In this document: positions 27,111-36,424 of the stretch, in pieces | How the letters are laid out: each line of letters opens with the position of its first letter | How positions within the stretch are numbered: position 1 is the first letter of the stretch | NCBI RefSeq assembly: GCF_947500705.1 | Contig: NZ_CANMSY010000006.1 | Span: 143,016-207,015 of the forward strand | From: an uncultured Brachybacterium sp. | Lineage (GTDB): Bacteria; Actinomycetota; Actinomycetes; Actinomycetales; Dermabacteraceae | Direction of reading: 5' to 3' | Length of the DNA stretch: 64,000 bases | The notes under the pieces: generated by a model | Databases searched by the model: none | Told to the model about the DNA's origin: nothing | Seen by the model: the letters and a program-made list of their open reading frames with translations, nothing else | Program-made: the position numbers and the translations under genes

Positions 27111-27653
27111 TCAGCCGACGTTCGAGAGCGCTCGCTGGGAGATCGCGGTGAGATGCTCGCCGAGCGCCGCGGTCTTCTCCTCGGCGACGAACAGCTCGCC
27201 CTCGACGGAGAGGTCCTCGCGGAAGCCCAGGCCGATCGAGCCGACCACGTCGGCGCCGAGGCGGGTCATCAGGGTCTCCAGCAGCGGCAGCACCTCGCCG
27301 GCGGAGCCCCAGCCATAGCCGACCAGGACGGTGGGCAGGCCGCTCCACTCCTCATAGAGGAAGTCGATCGCGTTCTTCAGGGCTCCGGGGTAGGAGCCGT
27401 TGTACTGCGGGGTGAGGATCACCAGGGCATCGAGAGCGTCGATCCGGGCTCCCCAGGCGAGGGCGTGGTCCGTCTCCTTGGGCAGGCCCTGCTTGGGGCT
27501 GCTGGTGCCGTCGAAGGCCGGCAGCGCCACCTCGCGCAGGTCGATCAGGTCCACGTCGACCCCGGCGGGGATGGCGTCATGGACCCAGCGGGCGACGTGG
27601 TCGCCCACGCGGTTCGGACGTGCGCTGGCGAGGATGATTCCAAGTTTCGTCAT
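27111..27653 (-). CDS. NAD(P)H-dependent FMN reductase family protein
   Basis: 180 aa flavodoxin-like fold. GIILASARPNRVGDHVARWV is the FMN-phosphate loop, LTPQYNGSYPGALKNAIDFL the second FMN site, and VGYGWGSAG the third. Family members reduce FMN or quinones, chromate or azo dyes with NAD(P)H. Start 27653; the upstream minus strand (TATGAGAAGTTTTAATCACT) is unusually AT-rich for this genome and probably contains the promoter, but I cannot assign an operator. Divergent from the HIT gene, 77 nt apart. Confidence 0.85.
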   Translation of the reverse strand: MTKLGIILASARPNRVGDHVARWVHDAIPAGVDVDLIDLREVALPAFDGTSSPKQGLPKETDHALAWGARIDALDALVILTPQYNGSYPGALKNAIDFLYEEWSGLPTVLVGYGWGSAGEVLPLLETLMTRLGADVVGSIGLGFREDLSVEGELFVAEEKTAALGEHLTAISQRALSNVG

Positions 27654-27730
27654 AGTGATTAAAACTTCTCATACATCCGGGATGTTCCTCAATCCGAGGT
27701 GGCCTTCCTCGCTCCCGTAGACTCCCCAGC

Positions 27731-28105
27731 ATGGGAAACAGCCGCACCGAGCACGTCACACAGCGTCATGATCCGGACTGCGTCTTCTGCAGGATCGTCG
27801 CTGGGGAGATCCCCTCCGAACGGGTCCACGAGGACGATCAGGTGATCGCCTTCAAGGATCTGCATCCGCAGGCCCCCGTGCATGTGCTGGTGGTGCCGCG
27901 GGAACATCGTCGCGACGTGACCGAGCTCGTCGAGGATCCGTCGCTGCTCGCCCACACGGCGCAGGTCGCAGCCCAGGTGGCCGCAGACCAGGGCGATGGC
28001 GACTTCCGACTGATCTTCAACACCGGTGCGAGCGCCGGCCAGACCGTCTTCCACGTGCACGCGCACGTCCTGGCAGGCGGGAAGCTCGCAGAAGGAGAAC
28101 TGTGA
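27731..28105 (+). CDS. HIT-family nucleotide-binding hydrolase
   Basis: 124 aa. Zinc-type CVFCRIVAGEIPSERV at the N-terminus and the histidine triad HVHAHV near the C-terminus, as in HINT proteins (purine nucleoside phosphoramidase activity). TAGACT (27718-27723) is 7 nt before the ATG with no Shine-Dalgarno, suggesting a leaderless start. The end overlaps phoH by 4 nt (GTGA). HIT-phoH-ybeY-CNNM-era is a conserved actinobacterial string, so this gene probably begins that operon. Confidence 0.92.
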   Translation: MGNSRTEHVTQRHDPDCVFCRIVAGEIPSERVHEDDQVIAFKDLHPQAPVHVLVVPREHRRDVTELVEDPSLLAHTAQVAAQVAADQGDGDFRLIFNTGASAGQTVFHVHAHVLAGGKLAEGEL

Positions 28106-29148
28106 CAGACGCCCTCGAACCGGTACCCGGGCACCCTCCCGAGGTGCGTGAGCGGAAGCTGACGATCCCCGATCACCTCAGCCCCTTCCAGGTGCTCGGA
28201 GAGAACGATCAGGCCCTGGCGGCGCTCGAGGATGCGATCCCCGACACCGACGTGCACGTGCGGGGCCACCAGGTGACGCTGCGCGGCACGCAGGAGGCGC
28301 TGCGGCGCGGCGAGCAGATCATCCGCTCGATCATCGAGCTGGCCGGCACCGGCCAGGCCGTCACCGCCGAGGCGGTGCAGCGCGCCGCGAACCTCTACGG
28401 CGATGAGCGCGCGAACGGGAAGAAGCTCGAGCAGGTCCTCTCCCGCACGATCCTCTCCTCCCGCGGCCGCACCATCCGTCCCAAGACGATGGGTCAGAAG
28501 ACATACATCGAGGCGATCGAGTCCTCGACCATCACCTTCGGGATCGGTCCTGCGGGCACCGGCAAGACCTATCTCGCCGTCGCGATGGCGGTGCAGAAGC
28601 TGCTGAGCAAGCAGGTGGACCGCATCATCCTCACCCGCCCTGCCGTCGAGGCGGGGGAGCGGCTCGGCTTCCTGCCGGGGAGCCTGAACGAGAAGATCGA
28701 CCCGTACCTGCGCCCGCTCTACGACGCGCTGCACGACATGCTGGACCCGGAGTCGATCCCGCGCCTGATGAGCGCCGGCACCATCGAGGTCGCGCCGCTG
28801 GCCTATATGCGCGGCCGCACCCTGAACGACGCCTTCATCATCCTCGACGAAGCCCAGAACACCACCCCTGAGCAGATGAAGATGTTCCTGACCAGGCTCG
28901 GCTTCAACTCCACCATGGTGATCACCGGTGACGTGACCCAGGTCGACCTCCCAGGCGGTCAGAAGAGCGGCCTGCGAGTCGTCGAACAGGTGCTCTCGGG
29001 CATCGAGGACATCTCCTTCTGCCGCCTCTCCTCCCGGGACGTGGTGCGCCACAGCCTGGTCAGCGAGATCGTCGACGCCTATGGGCGCTGGGAGATCCAG
29101 CCCGGGGGCGCCCGCGACCTCCGCCACCGCACGAGCAAGGGACACTGA
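28102..29148 (+). CDS. phoH: PhoH-like ATPase
   Basis: 348 aa. An N-terminal KH-like ~100 residues (VHVRGHQVTLRGTQEAL) precedes the PhoH ATPase core: P-loop GIGPAGTGKTYLAVAMAV, RPAVEAGERLGFLPG, FIILDEAQNTTPEQMKMFLT and VITGDVTQVDLP. PhoH proteins are linked to RNA metabolism and usually sit beside ybeY, as here. GTG start overlaps the HIT stop; ybeY begins 2 nt after the stop. Confidence 0.93.
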   Translation: MTDALEPVPGHPPEVRERKLTIPDHLSPFQVLGENDQALAALEDAIPDTDVHVRGHQVTLRGTQEALRRGEQIIRSIIELAGTGQAVTAEAVQRAANLYGDERANGKKLEQVLSRTILSSRGRTIRPKTMGQKTYIEAIESSTITFGIGPAGTGKTYLAVAMAVQKLLSKQVDRIILTRPAVEAGERLGFLPGSLNEKIDPYLRPLYDALHDMLDPESIPRLMSAGTIEVAPLAYMRGRTLNDAFIILDEAQNTTPEQMKMFLTRLGFNSTMVITGDVTQVDLPGGQKSGLRVVEQVLSGIEDISFCRLSSRDVVRHSLVSEIVDAYGRWEIQPGGARDLRHRTSKGH

Positions 29149-29150
29149 GC

Positions 29151-29612
29151 ATGACCATCGAGATCCGCAACGAGACCACGGCGGTCGTGGACGAGCGAGA
29201 GTTCGTCGACCTCTCCCGCTTCGTGTTCGAGGCGATGCACCTGCATCCCGCCACCGAGATGTCGATCCTGTTCGTCGACGAGGACGCGATGGAGAAGCTC
29301 CACGTGCAGTGGCTGGACCTGCCTGGCCCCACCGACGTGATGAGCTTCCCGATGGATGAGCTCATCCCCGGCACCCCCGAGCACCCGGCCCCCGAGGGGC
29401 TGCTCGGAGATGTGGTGCTGTGCCCGACGGTCGCCACCAAGCAGGCCGCGGAGGCGGGCCACAGCGCCGTCGAGGAGATGCTGCTGCTGACCGTGCACTC
29501 GATCCTGCACCTGCTGGGCTACGACCATATGGAGGATGATGAACGCACCGTGATGTTCGACCTCCAGCGCAAGCTCCTGCTCACGTTCCTCGCCTCGCGG
29601 CCGGCGCGCTGA
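29151..29612 (+). CDS. ybeY: Endoribonuclease YbeY (rRNA maturation factor)
   Basis: 153 aa. The zinc motif HSILHLLGYDH (H3XH5XH) is present near residue 120, with PGPTDVMSFPMDE and GDVVLCPTVA upstream, all diagnostic. YbeY takes part in 16S rRNA 3' processing and ribosome quality control. Tight spacing to phoH (2 nt) indicates cotranscription. The downstream gap of 45 nt separates it from the CNNM-family gene. Confidence 0.95.
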   Translation: MTIEIRNETTAVVDEREFVDLSRFVFEAMHLHPATEMSILFVDEDAMEKLHVQWLDLPGPTDVMSFPMDELIPGTPEHPAPEGLLGDVVLCPTVATKQAAEAGHSAVEEMLLLTVHSILHLLGYDHMEDDERTVMFDLQRKLLLTFLASRPAR

Positions 29613-29657
29613 TCGCCCCCTGATGACACGTCCGCAACCCAGGCCCGGGCTGGTCCA

Positions 29658-30992
29658 GTGCTGACCCTCGCCCTGCTCGTCCTGATCCCGCTGATCGTGC
29701 TCTCCGGGGTGGTGGCCGCTATGCTCACGGCGGTCGATGCCGCCCAGCTGTCCGTCTCGCGCGGCGTGCTGGAGAAGGCGCTGTCCTCCCGTCCCGAGCC
29801 CGTGCGGGCGCGGGTGCTCGCCCACCGCGAGGACGCCGCTCGCACCCTGGCCTCCGTATCGCTGGGCCGGATGCTCGCCGAGACGGTGATGGTCGCCTCC
29901 GTGGCAGGGGTGACCGTGGCTATCCGCGACCATCAGGGCCACACGGGCCTTCTGCTGCCGGGGATCGCGACCGTGGTCGTCGCCGGGCTGCTGGTGCTGA
30001 TCGTGCTCGCGATCTCGCCGCGGACCATCGGTCGCAGCCGCCCCGAGTCCGTGCTGATCTCCAACCGCTGGCTGGTCACGCTGGTGCGGGGAGTGCTGTG
30101 GGTTCCCGCCGGGGCGCTGACCAGCGTCGGCGCCTCGCTCGCGGCCCGCTCCGGCGGTCAGGAGAAGCCCGAGGACGGTGCCGAGAAGGCACGCAAGAAT
30201 GTGGACCGAGCGCTCGAGGACGAGCACGTGCGCGACGGTGAACGGGACATGATCCAGGGCGTCTTCGAGCTGCGCGAGACCATGGTGCGAGAGCTGATGG
30301 TCCCGCGTCCCGACATGGTCACCCTCAGCGCGGAATCCAGCGCGGAGACGGCGATGCGGCTGTTCGTGCGCTCCGGCTACTCCCGCATCCCGGTGATCGG
30401 TGACAGCGTCGACGATCTCCGCGGGATGCTGTACGTCAAGGACGTGATGCGGACGATCCATTCGCCCTGGGACGCGAGTCCCGAGCGACCGGTGCACGAG
30501 ATCATGCGCGCGGCGCGCTTCGCCCCGGAGTTCGTCGCGGCCGACGAGGTGCTCGCGCAGATGCAGACCAGCCATGTGCACATCACAGTGCTTGTCGACG
30601 AGTACGGAGGGGTGGCAGGCATCGTGACCATCGAGGACATCCTCGAGGAGATCGTGGGCGAGATCGCCGACGAGCACGATCGTGCGGAACCGGAGATCCA
30701 GGACATCGGCGAGGGCCGCTACCGGGTCCCCGCCCGGGCCGGCCTCTCGGAGGTCGGGGATCTGTTCGACCTCGAGCTCGACGACGACGACATCGACAGC
30801 GTGGGCGGTCTGCTGGCCAAGGCGACCGGGCGGGTGCCGATCCCCGGCTCCCAGGCCATCGCGCTCGGGCTCGAGCTCGAGGGGGAGAGGACCGCCGGCC
30901 GACGCAAGCGGCTCTCCACCGTGCTGGTGCGCCGAGCCCCGCAGGACGAGGACCACCAAGACACCGACCAGGAGGACGACAATGACCGCTGA
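29658..30992 (+). CDS. Hemolysin/CNNM-CorC family membrane protein
   Basis: 444 aa. An N-terminal CNNM-type membrane domain (LTLALLVLIPLIVLSGVVAA; ESVLISNRWLVTLVRG) is followed by a CBS pair (MIQGVFELRETMVRELMVPR; FVRSGYSRIPVIGDSVDDL; HVHITVLVDEYGGVAGIVTI) and a CorC/HlyC C-terminal domain (VPARAGLSEVGDLFDLEL). Family members are tied to Mg2+ or Co2+ transport. GTG start 29658. The gene overlaps era by 11 nt and carries era's Shine-Dalgarno near its end. Confidence 0.9.
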   Translation: MLTLALLVLIPLIVLSGVVAAMLTAVDAAQLSVSRGVLEKALSSRPEPVRARVLAHREDAARTLASVSLGRMLAETVMVASVAGVTVAIRDHQGHTGLLLPGIATVVVAGLLVLIVLAISPRTIGRSRPESVLISNRWLVTLVRGVLWVPAGALTSVGASLAARSGGQEKPEDGAEKARKNVDRALEDEHVRDGERDMIQGVFELRETMVRELMVPRPDMVTLSAESSAETAMRLFVRSGYSRIPVIGDSVDDLRGMLYVKDVMRTIHSPWDASPERPVHEIMRAARFAPEFVAADEVLAQMQTSHVHITVLVDEYGGVAGIVTIEDILEEIVGEIADEHDRAEPEIQDIGEGRYRVPARAGLSEVGDLFDLELDDDDIDSVGGLLAKATGRVPIPGSQAIALGLELEGERTAGRRKRLSTVLVRRAPQDEDHQDTDQEDDNDR

Positions 30993-31992
30993 CCAGGATC
31001 CCCGCCCAGATATCGCCGAGGACCCCGCCGCGAGCTCCGCTGCAGCGCCCACCGCAGGGCCCACGCACCGCTCCGGCTTCGTCGCCCTGGTGGGCCGGCC
31101 CAACGTCGGGAAGTCCACGCTGACCAATGCCCTGGTCGGTGAGAAGGTCGCGATCACGTCCAGCAAGCCGCAGACCACCCGCCGCGCCATCCGCGGGATC
31201 GTCACCCAGGAGGACGCGCAGATCATCCTGGTGGACACCCCCGGCGTGCACCGTCCCCGCACCCTGCTCGGCGAGCGGCTGAACGACCTGGTGCGCGACA
31301 CCCTTAGCGAGGTGGATGTGGTGGGCTTCTGCCTTCCCGCCGACCAGAAGATCGGCCCCGGCGACCGCTTCATCTGCGAGGACCTGGTCGAGCTGCGCAC
31401 CGGCCGACGGGGACCGCGCGTCATCGCCGTCGTCACCAAGACCGACCTGGTGACGCGGGACCGTCTGGCCGAGCACCTCATGGCCGTGGACCAGATGATG
31501 GACTTCGACGAGATCGTGCCGATCTCCGCCGTCAAGGGCGAGCAGATCGACGTGCTGCTCGAGGTGATCACCCGCCAGCTCCCCGAGGGCCCGCAGCTGT
31601 ACCCGGACGACCAGCTCACCGAGGAGTCACGCGATGACCGCATCTCCGAGCTGATCCGCGAGGCGGCGCTGGAGGGCGTCCGCGACGAGCTCCCGCACTC
31701 GATCGCAGTCGTCATCGAAGAGGTGGTCGAGGTGGACCCCGACGGCGATGCCTTCACCCCCGTCGAAGCCGGCACCGGACGACTCGTGGTCCGCGCGTCC
31801 CTGTTCGTCGAGCGCGACAGCCAGAAGGGCATCATCATCGGCAAGGGCGGCTCACGCCTGAAGGAGGTCGGCTCCCAGGCCCGTGCGGAGATCAACCACC
31901 TCATCGGCCGCAAGGTGCATCTGGACCTGCGGGTCAAGGTCGCCAAGGAATGGCAGCGCGACCCCAAGCAGCTGGGACGCCTCGGGTTCTGA
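30982..31992 (+). CDS. era: GTPase Era
   Basis: 336 aa. GTPase domain: G1 GRPNVGKST, G2 region SSKPQTTRRAIRG, G3 DTPGVH, G4 TKTD. The C-terminal KH domain (KGIIIGKGGSRLKEVGSQAR) binds the 3' end of 16S rRNA during 30S assembly. A ~30-residue Ala/Pro-rich N-terminal extension precedes the core. ATG 30982 has GGAGGA (30971-30976) 5 nt upstream, inside the preceding gene. Last gene of the HIT-phoH-ybeY-CNNM-era run. Confidence 0.96.
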   Translation: MTADQDPRPDIAEDPAASSAAAPTAGPTHRSGFVALVGRPNVGKSTLTNALVGEKVAITSSKPQTTRRAIRGIVTQEDAQIILVDTPGVHRPRTLLGERLNDLVRDTLSEVDVVGFCLPADQKIGPGDRFICEDLVELRTGRRGPRVIAVVTKTDLVTRDRLAEHLMAVDQMMDFDEIVPISAVKGEQIDVLLEVITRQLPEGPQLYPDDQLTEESRDDRISELIREAALEGVRDELPHSIAVVIEEVVEVDPDGDAFTPVEAGTGRLVVRASLFVERDSQKGIIIGKGGSRLKEVGSQARAEINHLIGRKVHLDLRVKVAKEWQRDPKQLGRLGF

Positions 31993-32129
31993 GGCAGCGC
32001 CGGCAGGGCAATGCACTGCACTGCCTGCACCGCACCGCACCGCTCTGCGCTGGGACGCTCGGAGCGACGCGGGCGGATCTGACCGGTGTTCGTATGGTGA
32101 GAGGCGCCGAACCGCCAGGCGGACGGTGC

Positions 32130-34064
<1,935 letters not shown>

Positions 34065-34100
34065 GCCCCCGCCCCACCTCCGACCCCCGGGCCCGAGCTG

Positions 34101-34152
34101 ACGCGAATGTGCGCTGTGCTTCCACTCTTGGAAGCACAGCGCACATTCGCGT
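34101..34152. terminator. Perfect 24-bp stem hairpin after leuA
   Basis: Two 24-nt arms (ACGCGAATGTGCGCTGTGCT at the left edge, plus TCCA) are exact reverse complements around a 4-nt CTCT loop. It lies 36 nt past the leuA stop, between leuA and the convergent EamA gene. It probably terminates both; its perfection and length also fit a dispersed palindromic element. Confidence 0.7.
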
Positions 34153-34233
34153 TCGGGTGGGTGTGGGACGGGGTCGGGGTCACCGCGCACCAGCGCCGCG
34201 GCGGCGTGGGAGGCGCCGCCGACAGGCCGGTGG

Positions 34234-35331
34234 TCAACTGCGCGGTGCTGCCTCGGGGGCGCCATCGCCTGACGAGTCCCGAGCCTCGTACTCCCGCAGC
34301 TCCTCCTCGGTGAGCATCGGCATCTCACCGGTGAGCGTCGCGTGAGTGGGCGTGGGCAGGTCCCAGCCGGGCGACTCATCGGCGGGCTGCGGCTGATCCG
34401 GCGAGGTGCTGCGTGCGGTGAGCGTGACTCCGGCGCTCGCGGCGACCACCAGCACGGCGGCGGTGATCCGCAGCGGCGTCGCGTCCTGGCCGATCAGCAG
34501 CACGCCGGCGAGCAGCGCGACCACCGGCTCGAGGCTCAGCATGATCCCGAAGACGTGCCGGGGCAGGCGCCGCAGCGCCGCGAGCTCGAGGGTGTACGGC
34601 AGCACGGAGGCGAGCAGCGCGGTGCCCGCTGCGAGGCCGAGCAGGCGCAGGTCCATCACACCCGTGACAGCGCCCTCGGCGCCGAGCGGCAGGATGGCGA
34701 GGGCACCGACAGCCATCGCGACGGCGAGGCCGTCCTGCCCGGGGACCAGCTGCCCCACCTTCGCGCTGGAGAGCACGTACAGGCCCCAGAACACGGCGGC
34801 GACGAGGGCGAAGAGCACGCCGAGGAGGTCCAGGGACGCCGCGCCGGTGAAGGACTCCACGCCGAACAGCCCCACTCCGCCGAGGGCCAGCAGCACCCAC
34901 AGCAGGTCGGTGCGGCGCGTCGAGAGCACCGCGGCGACGGTCAGCGGTCCGAGGAACTCGATCGCGACCGCTGTACCCAGCGGGATCCGCTCGATCGAGG
35001 CGTAGAAGGCGCCGTTCATCGCACCGATCACCACACCGAAGATGATCACCGCGATCCACTGCTGGCGGGTGAAGCGGTGGACCTTCGGGCGGACGATCAC
35101 CAGCAGGACGATCGCTGCGATGCCCAGGCGCAGCGCGGTGGTGCCCCAGGAGCCGATCGCGGGGAACAGCTGAGTCGCGAGCGCCGCCCCGAACTGCAGC
35201 GAGAAGCAGGAGCCGAGGATGAACAGCACCGGCGTCAGGGGCACCCCGCGGGAGGGGGCCGACGGGGTCGGCGCGGCGGTGGCCCGGGGGACAGGAGCGG
35301 GAGCGGGAGCGGGAGCGGACGAGGTTCTCAC
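34234..35331 (-). CDS. EamA-family (RhtA-like) exporter
   Basis: 365 aa with ~10 membrane segments in two EamA repeats: LGSCFSLQFGAALATQLFP, LGIAAIVLLVIVRPKVHRF, GAMNGAFYASIERIPLGTAV and AIEFLGPLTVAAVLSTRR; then LLGVLFALVAAVFWGLYVLS and VLPYTLELAALRRLPRHVFG. Closest to threonine/homoserine exporter RhtA. An APAPAPAP-rich N-terminus (repeat GAGCGG in DNA) and an acidic cytosolic tail flank the core. GTG 35331 has GGAGG just upstream, slightly too near. Divergent from a LysR gene that probably controls it. Confidence 0.85.
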   Translation of the reverse strand: MRTSSAPAPAPAPVPRATAAPTPSAPSRGVPLTPVLFILGSCFSLQFGAALATQLFPAIGSWGTTALRLGIAAIVLLVIVRPKVHRFTRQQWIAVIIFGVVIGAMNGAFYASIERIPLGTAVAIEFLGPLTVAAVLSTRRTDLLWVLLALGGVGLFGVESFTGAASLDLLGVLFALVAAVFWGLYVLSSAKVGQLVPGQDGLAVAMAVGALAILPLGAEGAVTGVMDLRLLGLAAGTALLASVLPYTLELAALRRLPRHVFGIMLSLEPVVALLAGVLLIGQDATPLRITAAVLVVAASAGVTLTARSTSPDQPQPADESPGWDLPTPTHATLTGEMPMLTEEELREYEARDSSGDGAPEAAPRS

Positions 35332-35389
35332 GCCTCCACTGTGCCCACCGTGGTCCCGCCAGGTCCAGCGAATGTTTCCGACCTGTACC

Positions 35390-35406
35390 GTGAAGCGGAA
35401 CTTCAC
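35390..35406. promoter_or_regulatory. Inverted repeat, likely LysR-family operator
   Basis: GTGAAG-CGGAA-CTTCAC is a perfect 6-5-6 palindrome in the 91-nt region between the divergent exporter and LysR genes. Position and size fit autoregulatory LysR-type binding, though the T-N11-A form is only approximate. Confidence 0.55.
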
Positions 35407-35422
35407 GATCGGAGGAGTGTCC

Positions 35423-36349
35423 GTGCTGAACCTGCACCGACTGTTCCTGCTGCACGAACTGCGCAGGCTGGAGACGATGACGGCGGTCGCCGGAGCCCAT
35501 TCGATGTCCCCGTCGGCCGTCTCCCAGCAGCTCTCCCACCTTGAACGGGAGACGAAGACCACCCTCTTCCAGCAGGTCGGCCGACGGGTCGTGCTCACCG
35601 ACGCCGGGGTGCGACTGGCCCGCCGGGCGGAGGAGATGCTGGGACTGCTGGAGACGGCGGAAGCCGAGCTCGCATGGGCCCAGGGAGAGGCCGGCGGACT
35701 GCTGCGGGTGGCGTCCTTCCAGACCCCGATGATCGCGCTCGCCCCGGCAGCTGTGAGCGTGCTCGCGCAGCAGCACCCCGACCTCCATCTGGAGATGGCG
35801 CAGCAGGAGGTGGAGTCGGCCTATGAGGGGCTGCTCGCGCATCGCTTCGACGTGATCCTCGGCGAGGACTATCCCGGGGGTCAGCGGGTGGTGCGGCGCG
35901 GCACCGACCGAGAGGCGCTGCTGCGCGATCCGCTCCTGCTGGTGCTTCCGGACTCCGGTTCCTGGGCCGACGCCCGCACCCTCGCGGACCTGGTCGACGC
36001 ACCGTGGGCGCTGGACCCCTCGGGCAGCCGCACCGGGCTCTGGGCGCGGACGTATCTGCGCCAGGCCGGGCTCGAGCCTCGCATCAGCTTCACCACCCCC
36101 GACCCGCTGCTCCAGGTGCACCTCGTGCGCACGGGGCATGCGGTGGCCTTCGTCCCCGGGATCATCGCCTCCGAGCATCTCGGGGGCACACGGGTGGTGC
36201 GGCTGCCGGGGGATCCCCATCGTTCCCTGTACACCGCGGCCCGGGCGGGGGCGGCCGCGCACCCCTCGCTGCTCGCCTTCCGTGCAGCGCTGCTCGAGGC
36301 GGCTGGATCCCTCTCCGGCCTCGAGGGGCTGGAGACGTTCCCGTCCTGA
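35423..36349 (+). CDS. LysR-family transcriptional regulator
   Basis: 308 aa. N-terminal winged HTH: LHRLFLLHELRRLETMTAVA and SMSPSAVSQQLSHLERETKT (the recognition helix region), then the effector domain (LRVASFQTPMIALAP; FDVILGEDYPGG; HLVRTGHAVAFVPGI). GTG 35423 is chosen: GGAGGAG (35411-35417) is 5 nt upstream. GTG 35417 overlaps that site. Divergence from the EamA exporter suggests it senses the exported amino acid or analogue; the effector cannot be read from sequence. Confidence 0.88.
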   Translation: MLNLHRLFLLHELRRLETMTAVAGAHSMSPSAVSQQLSHLERETKTTLFQQVGRRVVLTDAGVRLARRAEEMLGLLETAEAELAWAQGEAGGLLRVASFQTPMIALAPAAVSVLAQQHPDLHLEMAQQEVESAYEGLLAHRFDVILGEDYPGGQRVVRRGTDREALLRDPLLLVLPDSGSWADARTLADLVDAPWALDPSGSRTGLWARTYLRQAGLEPRISFTTPDPLLQVHLVRTGHAVAFVPGIIASEHLGGTRVVRLPGDPHRSLYTAARAGAAAHPSLLAFRAALLEAAGSLSGLEGLETFPS

Positions 36350-36424
36350 ACCCGGCCCGACACGATCGTGCATCTCCTCCGTCCGGGGGCAGCGTCGGGG
36401 TCCGGGACAGGGTAGAACCGTCCC

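Noticed and set aside
32000-32060. GCACTGCACTGC/GCACCGCACCGC short repeats before the leuA leader, considered as CRISPR or iteron-like
   Set aside because: Units are 5-6 nt, without spacers or regular arrangement; too short for CRISPR or an origin.
35290-35320. GAGCGG repeat that could be taken for a regulatory repeat
   Set aside because: In frame it encodes the APAPAP segment of the exporter N-terminus; ordinary low-complexity coding repeat.
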